Shown piece by piece: positions 1 to 9,156 of a DNA stretch of 64,000 nucleotides. A program made the translations under genes and the position numbers. How positions within the stretch are numbered: the first letter of the stretch is position 1; each line of letters starts with the position of its first letter. The stretch comes from Limisphaera sp026417315. GTDB taxonomy: Bacteria > Verrucomicrobiota > Verrucomicrobiia > Limisphaerales > Limisphaeraceae. A model generated the notes under the pieces. The model saw only the letters and a program-made list of their open reading frames with translations, was not told the DNA's origin and searched no databases. The stretch is taken from contig NZ_JBMVQY010000005.1 in assembly GCF_049537125.1 (NCBI RefSeq), positions 93,662-157,661 of the forward strand, written 5' to 3'.

Positions 1-7
1 GAAGCCG

Positions 8-340
8 GTGGATCTGCGGCAGTTGCGCCGCACTGTTGAAGAGGCGCTCCGAGAGTGCGGTCCGCAGGAGGTGGTGCGGCAGTTCGAAGCCCTGGAGCGG
101 TCCCAGCGCATCGATGCCGTGGAGTTGCTGAGCCGGTCCACGGACCGGTTGAGTCGCCAGAATCAGATCCTGGCGCGGCTGCGAGGGCAGCGGCAGCGAG
201 CCAACATTTCGGCCCTGGCGCGAGAATTCAAGGTGGCGCGACGCACGATCATCCGGGACCTGCAGGAGCTCATCCGACGGGGACAGCTGCCGGAGGAAGT
301 GTATCCCGAGTGGCGCAAGCCCGGGGAGCCGGGCGACTGA
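8..340 (+). CDS. Small helix-turn-helix protein, possibly partial at 5' end
   Basis: The protein is about 110 residues, read from a GTG at the window edge, so the true start may lie upstream. The C-terminal half (about residues 58-92) reads as a DeoR-type helix-turn-helix: 'ISALAREFKVARRTIIRDL' followed by 'QELIRRGQLP', the usual 'alternative reading of the DNA groove, then a wing' pattern. The N-terminal half is Leu/Arg-rich and probably alpha-helical. No effector domain is visible, so this looks like a stand-alone DNA-binding protein or the end of a longer regulator. The gene next to it, converging from the minus strand, is an unrelated exported protein. The HTH call is fairly safe; the regulatory target is unknown. 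Confidence 0.6.
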   Translation: MDLRQLRRTVEEALRECGPQEVVRQFEALERSQRIDAVELLSRSTDRLSRQNQILARLRGQRQRANISALAREFKVARRTIIRDLQELIRRGQLPEEVYPEWRKPGEPGD

Positions 341-374
341 AGTCCGCCCACGTCCCGGAGCGGAAGAGGCGGAC

Positions 375-2762
375 TCACTCCTGCGGATACACCAACACGC
401 GGTCGTGCACGATCAAGATGAGGTCGTTGCGGCCGTCGCCGGTGACATCGGCCACCGCCGCCTCGCGCGGTTCGAACATTTCCGTCAACCGACTCCGGTA
501 GGTTCGTTGCTCGAACACCGGCCATCGGTCGCCCGGCAGGAGACGTTCGTCGGGAGTCACGCGGACCACGTCCACGTAGTTTCGCGCGGTTTCCAAGAAG
601 ACGAGCTCCTTTCGCCCGTCCTGGTCCAGGTCCCCGGAAATGACATCTCGCAGGTAACCGTTGCGGATTGGCGTCTCGTACTGGGCCAGCTCTTTGAGGT
701 CAAAAACCGTTCCATCCAGGTCCAGCCAGGCGAAGGCCTGTCCTCCCAGAAAAAAGAGCGAGGGCGCTTGACGGTCGTTCCCCGGGCGGAATTGCAGGCT
801 GGAGAAGTCGGCCCATGGCAGGGGCACGTTCTGTTCGACCCGCCACACGCCGGAGGAATCGCGTTGGCACACCTGCAGGGTGCGCGTCTCGGCATCCAGG
901 AGAAACAACACCGGCGTCCGGCCCGGGGCGACCGCCACGGTGGCGGCCGTCAGCCGCGCTTCCCGCGTGGCTGCATTGATCTGTTCCCTTACCTGAAACG
1001 ACCAGGCTGTCGGGGTTCCGCCGCCGGGATGGGCCTGGAGTCGAACCACACGAATCAGATTCCGTTGGGCCAACAAAAGCTCCGGGGCACCGTCTGCGTC
1101 CAAATCCGCCTGGGCCAGCCAGGGATTCTCCAGCACGCCACCGGGAGGGGAGACCTCCAGTTCCTCGAACGAACCATCCTCCAGTTGGCGAAGGACCCGG
1201 ATCCGCTCAAACGGAACCAGCACCATCAAATCCGCCCTGCCGTCTGCATCGGCATCGTGCCAAACCATGCGCGTGGGCTGGCCCTTGAAACTCTCCGAGA
1301 GCGGTCGGGACGCGGGGTCTGCGCCTGCGCGCAGCAGCCGGAGTGTCCGGCGCCCCTCCTGGTCCACCACGACGGCAAGTGTGACCGGGCCATTCGGCAC
1401 GGCGCGGCCCAGGGCCATGGCCAGCGGACGCCCTTCGACGGGAAGGAGCACGGGAAAAGGAATGGTTCCCCGGGGTTCCACAGTGGCGACCCCCACGGCC
1501 TTTTCATCGGGGCTGAGCAGGAAACATTCGGGGCGACCGTCTTCGTCCCAGTCGCCCACGGCAATCTCGGTGATCCCCATCAGGCTGGGGAAAGCGCGGG
1601 GGGCGCCGAACTCCCCTGCCGGCTTTCCCCACCAGAGCACCAGCCGACCGCTTTCGGGCTCGGCCGCCAGCACATCAGGCCAACCATCCGCGTTGAGATC
1701 TGCCTGGGCGACGCCCCGGCGCGGCCGGTCGGTCGCCGGCAGGGGCAACACATGGAACTGGCCCTGCCGGAAGGGTCCGAGCGGCTCGGCGGGCCGGGCC
1801 TCGAATCGCGCCAGAACGGCACGCCCGCTGGCCTGTCCGATGGTCACGATGTGAACCGGCCCGTTGGAAGCGAGCACGTCCGCCCAATAGGCCCGAAAGG
1901 GCGGCCAGCGAAAGCTAAGTTCCGGACCCAGATGGCCCTCCGCCTGCTGGAGCCGGACCCGAATGGGAGTTGCGCTTTCCCAATGAACCAGCACCAGGTC
2001 CTGGCGCTGATCACCATTCAGGTCCAACAGCTGCAGCGCATACGCGGGCTGTCCCAGGGAAAGTCGCTCCGGATCGGCCAGCCGGCCCTCCGGCGTCTGC
2101 TTGAACCAATGAATCTGACGTTCTCCGAGCACCAGAGCGTCCGTGCGCCCATCGCCGTTCAGGTCGCCCGTGGCCAGCACATTCGGAGAAAACGGCACAT
2201 CCGGCAGCGACCAACGCCGGGGCGAGCTCCATTGACGGGAACCTTCATTGTATTGGACGACCAACTCCTTCGGATCGCCAAAATACACCAGGTCCGGGCG
2301 ACCGTCCTGATTGAGATCGGCCACTTCAAGCGCACTGATCCGCTTCTCCACGGCGAGCGAGGCGATTTCGAACCGGCTGTCCGGGGGCAGCTCATTGGGC
2401 TCGACCGGCTGCCGGTCCCGGCTTGCCGAAGGGACCGGATCCTTGCCGGTCCGATTGTAGAGGATCGTCAGGCGGGCCCGCGTGTTGTTGGCCAGCACCA
2501 GGTCATTCAGGCCGTCTCCATCCAGATCCGCGACGCGAAGATGCGCAATCGCCGGATCGATCGGGAAGAGTTCCGGACCCGTGAACCCGAAGGAGCCCCC
2601 TTGCGATGCTCCCAAGCCCGCCAGCCAGATCAGCAACCACAGGCAGCTTGCGCCGGACAGCGCAGCCCTGCCTCTATAGGCAGACAACGCCCGTCGCGCA
2701 TTCTGCCCTGTCCATTGCTCCGGATCCACCGGAGTCAACCCGCCTGGCCATGGCCATGTCAT
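375..2762 (-). CDS. Secreted FG-GAP/VCBS repeat protein
   Basis: The protein of about 795 residues is built almost entirely from FG-GAP/VCBS repeats. I count about ten copies of the calcium-binding loop D-x-[DN]-x-D-G-x-x-[DE], for example 'VADLDGDGLNDLVLA', 'VADLNQDGRPDLVYF', 'TGDLNGDGRTDALVL' and 'VADVTGDGRNDLILI' near the C terminus. These repeats fold as an integrin-like beta-propeller. A hydrophobic stretch at about residues 36-52 ('LWLLIWLAGLGAS') looks like a signal peptide, so the protein should be exported. The ATG at 2762 gives a long N-region; a TTG at 2687 would give a more typical signal peptide, so the start is uncertain. The function is unknown; adhesion or carbohydrate binding is common in the family. 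Confidence 0.82.
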   Translation of the reverse strand: MTWPWPGGLTPVDPEQWTGQNARRALSAYRGRAALSGASCLWLLIWLAGLGASQGGSFGFTGPELFPIDPAIAHLRVADLDGDGLNDLVLANNTRARLTILYNRTGKDPVPSASRDRQPVEPNELPPDSRFEIASLAVEKRISALEVADLNQDGRPDLVYFGDPKELVVQYNEGSRQWSSPRRWSLPDVPFSPNVLATGDLNGDGRTDALVLGERQIHWFKQTPEGRLADPERLSLGQPAYALQLLDLNGDQRQDLVLVHWESATPIRVRLQQAEGHLGPELSFRWPPFRAYWADVLASNGPVHIVTIGQASGRAVLARFEARPAEPLGPFRQGQFHVLPLPATDRPRRGVAQADLNADGWPDVLAAEPESGRLVLWWGKPAGEFGAPRAFPSLMGITEIAVGDWDEDGRPECFLLSPDEKAVGVATVEPRGTIPFPVLLPVEGRPLAMALGRAVPNGPVTLAVVVDQEGRRTLRLLRAGADPASRPLSESFKGQPTRMVWHDADADGRADLMVLVPFERIRVLRQLEDGSFEELEVSPPGGVLENPWLAQADLDADGAPELLLAQRNLIRVVRLQAHPGGGTPTAWSFQVREQINAATREARLTAATVAVAPGRTPVLFLLDAETRTLQVCQRDSSGVWRVEQNVPLPWADFSSLQFRPGNDRQAPSLFFLGGQAFAWLDLDGTVFDLKELAQYETPIRNGYLRDVISGDLDQDGRKELVFLETARNYVDVVRVTPDERLLPGDRWPVFEQRTYRSRLTEMFEPREAAVADVTGDGRNDLILIVHDRVLVYPQE

Positions 2763-3470
2763 GGAGCGGCAAAGTAGCGGCTTCGAGGCCACGTGCAAGT
2801 TGGAGAAGGGTTCTGACGCCGCCCATGGGTTGTCCCGAATCGCGCGCACGGACCCGGGGGCGCACCTTTTGCGGGCGCCGCAACCTCCCTCGGCCCGTCG
2901 GAACTGCTCCGAGCTGGCGGCCGCTGCCCATGAAGGCGGGTTCGCGGATCCGGGAGGGGCATCTGACCCTGCTGCAGGGCGCGGCCTTGGGTGTGCGCGC
3001 AATGCGGCCTGAGCGGGATCTCCTTAAAGACGGGCTCCGTCGCGCAGCCTGCGCCCATGAGCGTCCGACCGGAGGTTCTGCAGCGAATCGTTTTTCGCAC
3101 CGGAAAAATACGTCGCTGCCCGGCTGAAGTCCCGAGTCCGGTTGGACTGAGGCCCGCAGCATCCCGTGCTCCTCATCCTGTTCCGAGCGCCCGGCTTGGC
3201 GATGGCTTGTGACCGTTCGCGGCGCTGCCAAGAACCTCGTGCGCGCCCGACCCAGGGCCGGGCCGGTTCGTCGCCCACCGTCGGTTCGAGGATTGCCGTG
3301 TTGTGCATTGTCACGGATCGTCCCGCTCTCTAGATTGCCTGCCATGGGGATGTTGTTTCGGGAGGCAGAACCTGGCAGCCGGACCATCCCGGGCTTGTCG
3401 GCAAACATTTCGGGGCGCCAATGCATGACGCGGCCGGCCGGAAACCCGGGAGGGCAGGGGATTTAGGGCC
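2763..3470. other. 708-bp divergent intergenic region
   Basis: The region separates the FG-GAP gene (minus) from nuoD (plus). Open frames exist on both strands but none resembles a known family. The part next to nuoD carries a good sigma70-type promoter candidate (listed separately). Confidence 0.5.
3308..3336 (+). promoter_or_regulatory. Candidate sigma70-type promoter for nuoD
   Basis: A -35 box TTGTCA (3308-3313, five of six consensus bases) is followed after exactly 17 bp by a -10 box TAGATT (3331-3336, four of six). It points to nuoD and would give a 5' untranslated region of about 130 nt. The match is by eye only. Confidence 0.5.
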
Positions 3471-4643
3471 ATGCACGACTCGACCTTCACCGAGCCGGCC
3501 CGCCAAGCCCGTTGGGTCACGGCCCGGGCCCCGGATGGAACCGAGGCGGACCTGCTGGAAGTTTCCATGGGTCCGCAGCATCCGTCCACGCACGGCGTCT
3601 TCCGCATGGACGTGGTGCTGGACGGCGAACGGGTCGTCAAACTCAAGCCCGTTTTTGGGTACTTGCATCGGAACCACGAAAAAATCGCCGAGCAGATCAG
3701 TTATCTCGGCTCCATGCCCTACACCGACCGGCTCGATTACTTTTGTTCCCTCACCAACAATTGGGCTTACGCCCTGGCCGTGGAGCGGCTCTGCGGCTTC
3801 ACCGTCCCCGAACGGGCCGAGTACATCCGCGTGATTCTGGCCGAGCTGACCCGACTCCAGAACCACGCCTGTTTGGCGGGCTTTCTGCTCCAGGACATGG
3901 GGGCCACCGGCACCCCGCTCATGTACGCCTTCCGAGAACGCGAAAAGATTCTGGACCTGTTCGAATCCCTCACCGGAGCCCGCATGATGTGCAATTACAT
4001 GCGGTTCGGGGGCGTTCGATGCGATCTGCCGCCCGGCTGGGTGGAACAAGCCCGACGCGTGGTGGACAATTTCCCGCGATTCCTCGATGAATTCGAAGCC
4101 CTGCTGACGGAAAACGAGATCGTCATGGCCCGCACCCAGGGCGTGGGCGTTTTGCCCGCTGAACTGGCCATCAATGCCGGGGTCACGGGGCCCGTGCTCC
4201 GCGCCAGCGGCGTTCCCTACGATATCCGCAAGGTGGACCGCTACGGCATCTATGACCGGTTCGAGTTCCGCATTCCGTTGGGCGAGCACGGAGACGTGTA
4301 CGACCGTTACATGGTCCGCGTCCTGGAAATGCGCGAGTCGGTGCGGATCCTGCAGCAGGCCCTGCGGGACCTGCCGCCGGGGCCGGTCCAGAATCCCCAG
4401 GTCAAACTCCGCGGTCTGCGGCCCAAGCCCGGCGAGGCCTATGCACGCATCGAGGCGCCCAAGGGAGAGCTGGGCTTCTATCTCATCAGCGACGGCGGGC
4501 CCAACCCCTATCGCTATCGCGTGCGCCCCCCGAGCTTTATCAATCTCACCGTTTTGGAGGACATGTGCCGTGGTCACCTGGTCGCGGACGTTGTCATCAT
4601 CCTGGGCAGCATCGACATCGTGATGGGCGAAGTCGATCGCTGA
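3471..4643 (+). CDS. nuoD: NADH-quinone oxidoreductase subunit D
   Basis: This is the 49-kDa subunit of respiratory complex I, part of the peripheral arm that forms the quinone-binding pocket at the membrane interface. The 390-residue length fits the family (about 390-420). Hallmarks include 'MGPQHPSTHGVFRMDV' near residue 31, 'GYLHRNHEKIAEQ', 'DRLDYFCSLTNN', 'ELTRLQNHACLAG' and the C-terminal 'GELGFYLISDGGPNPYRYRVR', 'VVIILGSIDIVMGEVDR'. The ATG at 3471 follows purine-rich sequence (GGAGGG at about 3449-3454). The gene is not flanked by nuoA-C or nuoE-N: upstream is an exported FG-GAP protein and downstream an oxidoreductase, so the subunit is encoded alone. Nothing suggests a defect. Confidence 0.96.
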   Translation: MHDSTFTEPARQARWVTARAPDGTEADLLEVSMGPQHPSTHGVFRMDVVLDGERVVKLKPVFGYLHRNHEKIAEQISYLGSMPYTDRLDYFCSLTNNWAYALAVERLCGFTVPERAEYIRVILAELTRLQNHACLAGFLLQDMGATGTPLMYAFREREKILDLFESLTGARMMCNYMRFGGVRCDLPPGWVEQARRVVDNFPRFLDEFEALLTENEIVMARTQGVGVLPAELAINAGVTGPVLRASGVPYDIRKVDRYGIYDRFEFRIPLGEHGDVYDRYMVRVLEMRESVRILQQALRDLPPGPVQNPQVKLRGLRPKPGEAYARIEAPKGELGFYLISDGGPNPYRYRVRPPSFINLTVLEDMCRGHLVADVVIILGSIDIVMGEVDR

Positions 4644-4692
4644 CCTCGGGCCGCGGAATCCTTTGCCGCCCTGGCAGGGCTTCTTTCCAATC

Positions 4693-5832
4693 ATGAGCAC
4701 CACTCCGGACCCCTTGAACGTGGCATTGATCGGTTGCGGTGCCATCGCACTCCAGAATCATTTGCCCGGACTGGCCCTGTGTCCGAACGTGCGCCTGGAG
4801 GCGCTTTGCGACACGGATCCGGCTCGACTGGAAGCCGCGCGTCAGCAAACCGGCGCGCCGCAGGTGACCCGCGACTACCGCGAGTTGATTGAGCGCGACG
4901 ACATCCATGCGGTCATCATTGCCACCCCCAACGTCACTCATGCCCCCATCGCCCTGGCCGCTGTTGCTCATGGCAAACACGTCCTTTGCGAAAAGCCCCT
5001 GGCCATGAATGCAGAGGAGGCTTGGACGATGGCGCGGGCCGCGGAAAAAGCCGGTGTGCGGCACATGACGGCGTTCACCTACCGGTTCGTCCCCGCCATG
5101 CGATATCTGGCCCACCTGGTGCGCCGGGGGGACCTGGGCACGGTGTATCATTTTCGCGCCTGCCGATTGCAGGACTGGGGCCGACGCGGCCTGGGTTGGC
5201 GACAAGTCCGGGCCCTGGCCGGTACGGGGGAGCTGGGCGACATGCTGAGTCACCGGATCGATTTTGCCCATCTCCTCGTGGGACGGATCCGTCGCCTGGT
5301 CGCCCACTGGCGGCGATGGCACGAAGAACGCGGCGGTCAACCCAACGAGTTGGACGAATGGGTCGCGGTGCTGGCCGACTTCGACAACGGCGCAACGGGC
5401 GTTTGGGAAAGCAGCAAGCTGGCGACGGGCCACAACGAGAGCTGGCGGGCACCGGACACCGTCGAGCTCAACGGCAGCGATGCCACCTTCCTTTACGAAA
5501 CCCGCCAGTGGAATACCCTCCGCCTGGGTCGGCCCGGCGGCTCGCATCTGGAAACCCTCGAGGTACCCCGGGAGTTCTGGAAATGGCCCGGCTCGCCACG
5601 AGATCCTCTCCAGGGCGACCCCTTGGTCACGTTCCGCTACGATCAGATCTGGGAATTCGTGGACGCCATCCGCCAACAGCGCCCCTGCGCCGTCACGTTC
5701 CACGATGGCGCCCTCGTCCAAGAAGTCATGGACGCCGTTGTGCAATCGGCTGAATCCCGCCAGTGGGTCGAGCTACCCCGGCCCGCCCACACCGGACCGG
5801 CTGCGCACCCGACCCCAGCCGCCGCTCCATGA
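4693..5832 (+). CDS. Gfo/Idh/MocA family NAD(P)-dependent oxidoreductase
   Basis: A 379-residue sugar or polyol dehydrogenase-type enzyme of unknown substrate. The N-terminal Rossmann fold starts at 'LNVALIGCGAIALQNH', and the family motif 'VLCEKPLAMNAEEA' (Glu-Lys-Pro, with the catalytic Lys) lies at about residue 100. The C-terminal half is the usual alpha/beta substrate domain ('GELGDMLSHRIDFAHLLVG'). The ATG at 4693 is preferred over upstream starts because the Rossmann strand begins 9 residues later. It sits 49 bp after nuoD and 89 bp before an SDR dehydrogenase, with which it may be co-transcribed. Both genes being oxidoreductases suggests catabolism of an unidentified carbohydrate. Confidence 0.9.
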   Translation: MSTTPDPLNVALIGCGAIALQNHLPGLALCPNVRLEALCDTDPARLEAARQQTGAPQVTRDYRELIERDDIHAVIIATPNVTHAPIALAAVAHGKHVLCEKPLAMNAEEAWTMARAAEKAGVRHMTAFTYRFVPAMRYLAHLVRRGDLGTVYHFRACRLQDWGRRGLGWRQVRALAGTGELGDMLSHRIDFAHLLVGRIRRLVAHWRRWHEERGGQPNELDEWVAVLADFDNGATGVWESSKLATGHNESWRAPDTVELNGSDATFLYETRQWNTLRLGRPGGSHLETLEVPREFWKWPGSPRDPLQGDPLVTFRYDQIWEFVDAIRQQRPCAVTFHDGALVQEVMDAVVQSAESRQWVELPRPAHTGPAAHPTPAAAP

Positions 5833-5921
5833 GCCCTGCGCCCTCACCTTTTGAAGCTCCTGCCGTCAGCCCACAGAGGAAATCGCTCCATGCCTTCTTC
5901 CCGACCTTTCCGGAGAAACCG

Positions 5922-6668
5922 ATGAGCACAAGTGAGATTCCCGACCCCCACATGGATCAGCAACGATCGGCCGTGGTCACCGGCGGCGGCAGTGGCGTGG
6001 GCCGAGCAGTGGCTGTGGCGTTGGCGCAACGCGGCTGGCGGGTTGCCATCGTGGGGCGCAGAGCGGAGGCCCTGGCTGAAACAGTCCGGCTGGCCACTCC
6101 GCACGAGGCACTGCTTTGGCCGCTGGTATGCGATGTCAGCGAGGCCCCGCAAGTGGAACAGATGGCACAGACCGTGTTGGCCCGCTGGCCGGATCTTGAG
6201 CTCCTGGTGAATGCCGCCGGCACCAACGTGCCCCGCCGCGCTCTGGTTCAGCTCTCCCTGGAAGACTACCGCGCCATTCTTGGGGCCAATCTCGACGGCG
6301 CCTTCTATTGTGTGCGGGCCTTCCTGCCGGCCATGCGACAGCAAGGGCGCGGCACCATCGTCAATGTCGTGTCAGACGCCGGCAAATGGGCCTCGGCGAA
6401 AGCCGGACCGGCGTATGTCATGAGCAAGTTCGGGCTCGCCGGCCTGACCCAGAGCATCAACGCCGAAGAACGCCAGCACGGAATCCGTGCCTGCGCCATT
6501 TTCCCCGGGGACATCGACACGCCGTTGCTCGACAAGCGGCCCGAACCGCCGCCCGAGTCTGCCCGGGCCCGAATGCTGCGCCCTGAAGATGTGGCCGCCT
6601 GCGTGCTGTTTTGCGCCGAGCAACCGCCTCACGTGATCATCGAGGAACTGCTCGTGCGCCCCCGTTGA
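5922..6668 (+). CDS. SDR family NAD(P)-dependent oxidoreductase
   Basis: A 248-residue classical short-chain dehydrogenase. The cofactor motif is 'VVTGGGSGVGRAVAVAL' (TGxxxGxG, about residue 16), followed by 'NAAGTN' (NNAG-type) and the active site: Ser in 'VVSDAGKWAS' and the Tyr-x-x-x-Lys in 'YVMSKFGLAGL'. The ATG at 5922 follows a GGAGAAA stretch that can serve as a ribosome-binding site. The gene is 89 bp downstream of a Gfo/Idh/MocA oxidoreductase and converges with a GntP-type permease. The natural substrate cannot be read from the sequence; 3-oxoacyl reductases and sugar dehydrogenases share this signature. Confidence 0.9.
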   Translation: MSTSEIPDPHMDQQRSAVVTGGGSGVGRAVAVALAQRGWRVAIVGRRAEALAETVRLATPHEALLWPLVCDVSEAPQVEQMAQTVLARWPDLELLVNAAGTNVPRRALVQLSLEDYRAILGANLDGAFYCVRAFLPAMRQQGRGTIVNVVSDAGKWASAKAGPAYVMSKFGLAGLTQSINAEERQHGIRACAIFPGDIDTPLLDKRPEPPPESARARMLRPEDVAACVLFCAEQPPHVIIEELLVRPR

Positions 6669-6746
6669 GCTCGCGCAGTCCCGTGGCACCGGAGGCATGC
6701 CCGCTGGCGATCTGCGAGACGTCTTCCCGCCGCACCCCCGGGCTTT

Positions 6747-8180
6747 TCAAATCCCCGGGTAAATGGCGGCCAGGAGCAACGTGACCAACAGGCCGGCAAA
6801 AGACATGGAGAAAGCCAAAACCGTCCATGTCCGCAACGTCTCGCGCTCCGTAAGGCCACTCAGCCGGCCAATTACCCAGAAACCGCTGTCGTTCATCCAC
6901 GAGATTCCCAGCGCCCCAAACCCGACCGCCAAAAACAAGTACATCGGATGATACGGGAGCTCCGTCCCCTGACTCATCGCCGCCACCATCCCGGCGGTCG
7001 TCAGCATGGAGACGGTGGCCGAGCCCTGGGCGAATTTCAAAAGTACCGCCACGGCCCAGCCCAGCACCAGCAGGTTTGCTTCCCGGCCCACCGCCAGGGC
7101 CTGGACGGCTTCGCCCACTCCAGCGTGCTTGAGCATTGCGCCGAACGCGCCCCCTGCACAGGTGATCAACACGATCACACCAGCAGTTTCGAGCGCCTGA
7201 CCCGTGAGCCGGCTCATCACCGACCAGTTCCCTTGTGACTGCCGCCAGACCAGCCCCATGGCCAGCAGAGTCCCGATGCACAGGGCGACATTGCGGTGCC
7301 CCAGAAACTCCACCACCGGGCCCCAACCGCCCCGCGCTTCCGCCGGCACAAACGCGACCACGAACGATGCCGTCGAGATCAGCAACAACGGCAACAGCAC
7401 GGGCGCAAGCGATGCGACCAGCGTGGGCAGCTCATGATCCGGTCGTTGTGCCAGCCGCTCCAGCTCCGCCAAACCCAGTCCGGGCGTCTCTCGCAGGGGC
7501 AGATCGTGGCGGCGGTTGAGCCAGCGCGCCACCTGCCAACCCACGGCCACCACCGGCACCGAGGTCAGCGTGCCCACGATCACCGACCAACCCAGGTCCA
7601 CCTTCAGGATCTCTGCCATGGCCAGCGGCCCGGGGTGCGGCGCCACCAAGGAATGGGTCACCGCGCCCGCACAGCAAATGGCCATGACGTACAACGTATA
7701 ATCCCGGCCGGTCCGCAGCCGGAGCGCCCGCGCCAGGGGAATCAGGAGCATGAAAAAGGTGTCGAAGAAAATCGGCAGACTGATCAGGAACCCCCCGCAG
7801 ACCAGGGCCAAGCCCGCGCGCCGCTCGCCAAAGACTCCCAGAAACCGGCGCACCACCTTGTCTGCTGCACCGCTTTCCAGGATGCAGGCCCCCAGCACCG
7901 AGGCCAGGGCAATCACAATGCCGACCCGGCCGCACAGACTGCCCAGCTCCGTCGCCGCTACCTCCACAACTCGCAGTCCATGCGCGCCCGGCAGGTTTCC
8001 CGGCAGAACCGACAATCGCTCCGCCGGGGTGGCCCAGCCCGCCAGCCAGGCCACCCCCAACAATGCCAAAAACGGATGCACCCGCAAGCGACCGATCAGA
8101 AACACCAGCAACAGGACACAAACGCCCAGAATTGCCAGGGGCCTCACCGTCTCCGGCATCGTCATCAGGGACAGCAGCAT
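6747..8180 (-). CDS. GntP family permease (gluconate/organic acid:H+ symporter type)
   Basis: An integral membrane protein of 477 residues with about 12 or more hydrophobic segments along its whole length. It matches the GntP family: the start 'ILGVCVLLLVFLIGRLRVHPFLALLGVA', the central 'THSLVAPHPGPLAMAEIL' and the late 'QGSATVSMLTTAGMVAA' and 'GALGISWMNDSGFWVIGRLSGL' are typical of gluconate and related symporters. It should import gluconate or a related sugar acid with protons. The start at 8180 (MLLSLM) is preferred; Met codons at 8165 and 8159 are alternatives. The longer upstream frame has no membrane character. The substrate is inferred from the family only. Confidence 0.88.
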   Translation of the reverse strand: MLLSLMTMPETVRPLAILGVCVLLLVFLIGRLRVHPFLALLGVAWLAGWATPAERLSVLPGNLPGAHGLRVVEVAATELGSLCGRVGIVIALASVLGACILESGAADKVVRRFLGVFGERRAGLALVCGGFLISLPIFFDTFFMLLIPLARALRLRTGRDYTLYVMAICCAGAVTHSLVAPHPGPLAMAEILKVDLGWSVIVGTLTSVPVVAVGWQVARWLNRRHDLPLRETPGLGLAELERLAQRPDHELPTLVASLAPVLLPLLLISTASFVVAFVPAEARGGWGPVVEFLGHRNVALCIGTLLAMGLVWRQSQGNWSVMSRLTGQALETAGVIVLITCAGGAFGAMLKHAGVGEAVQALAVGREANLLVLGWAVAVLLKFAQGSATVSMLTTAGMVAAMSQGTELPYHPMYLFLAVGFGALGISWMNDSGFWVIGRLSGLTERETLRTWTVLAFSMSFAGLLVTLLLAAIYPGI

Positions 8181-9156
8181 ACTCGGTCCACCCGTCGGGC
8201 CCGCAGCATACCGACCTTGGACCCCGCAGCAAACCATCAACGCATGCAAACACCGCTGCCGGTGCATTTGAGGTTTTGGACGCTCTCCGGCAAAGCTCAG
8301 AGCAAGATCGGGCGTCCCCGGGACGCGAAAGATTGAGGGGAAACGGCGTTCCGTGCGATCCTCGAATCCGGGGCCCGAAATGCGCCCTCCGCAGTCAAAG
8401 CATCGCGCAGGCCCATCTCCGTGCCCAGGGCGCATCCCATTCACCAGCCCCGAGCAACGCCCCGATTACACCGTCGCCCAAACCCACCGCGCCCTCAAAG
8501 GACACCATCCGATTGATCCCGATTGCGAGAGCCGGGGTAGCCGCACCGAATCCCGCCCCTTCAGGACGGGGTGCAATGCGGACTTCGGTCACCCAGAGCA
8601 TTGCCCATGGTTGGTGATTGACGCCCTGCTGGGGCAACCACAGGGCGCGCTCGAAGTGTAACGATTCACCCGTTTTCGAGACTGTCCGGTTGCCCGAGGT
8701 GCTGTCTTGGGTCGGGATTCCGCGCCCGGTTTGGGGCATCCCCGCCGCACGCTGAAGGCGCGAAGCACTTTCGAGCCTTGGGTGTCATCGGCGGGAAATC
8801 GATTTCGAGGAGCCTCCCGGGAAGCTTGTTGCTTGCCCTGTTGGTGCAGCCCGGGTGTCCCGCCGCGGGAGATCTGCGGCCCGGCGCAATGCAGGTTTCT
8901 GACATCCGCAAAGCACGGCGGAATGTCGCGCAGCCCCGGCACAGGAAAGTCGGGGGAAAAGGACGTCTCCTTGAGATTCTCGAATGTGGCACTCGAAAAC
9001 CGAGTGCGCCCTGCCACTGTGCCGTCCGCCACGACCTGGGAAACCGACGGCCCCCGCCGGTGAGCTCCACGGCTTGGACTCCGGGCGCGCTCATCCAAAA
9101 GCCCGGGCGAAGAATGTGCATTGCCTTGCCCGCTCGCCGGTGGCAGCGTCGATTTC
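8181..9156. other. 976-bp divergent intergenic region between the GntP permease and pyk
   Basis: No frame here resembles a known protein. The region includes one copy of a 63-bp sequence (8442-8504, minus orientation) that recurs upstream of pheT; see the repeat entry. Otherwise I see nothing definite. Confidence 0.4.
8442..8504 (-). repeat. Copy 1 of a 63-bp dispersed intergenic sequence
   Basis: Read on the minus strand, these 63 bases match 41248-41310 (plus strand) at about 51 of 63 positions by hand alignment. The shared core includes GGGCGCGG and GGTTTGGGCGACGG. Both copies read toward the start of the adjacent gene. The in-frame translations also resemble each other ('GLGDGVIG' and 'GLGDGVLG'), so it may be a decayed coding remnant, a repeat or a regulatory element. 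Confidence 0.5.

Noticed and set aside
405..2777. A 790-residue open frame antisense to the FG-GAP gene
   Set aside because: It lies opposite a gene with ten clear FG-GAP repeats; high GC content keeps the opposite frame open. No domain is visible in it.
8395..8739. A 114-residue minus-strand frame over the 63-bp repeat
   Set aside because: Its only notable part is the short stretch shared with the second copy of the repeat; flanks do not look coding, so I list the repeat and not a gene.
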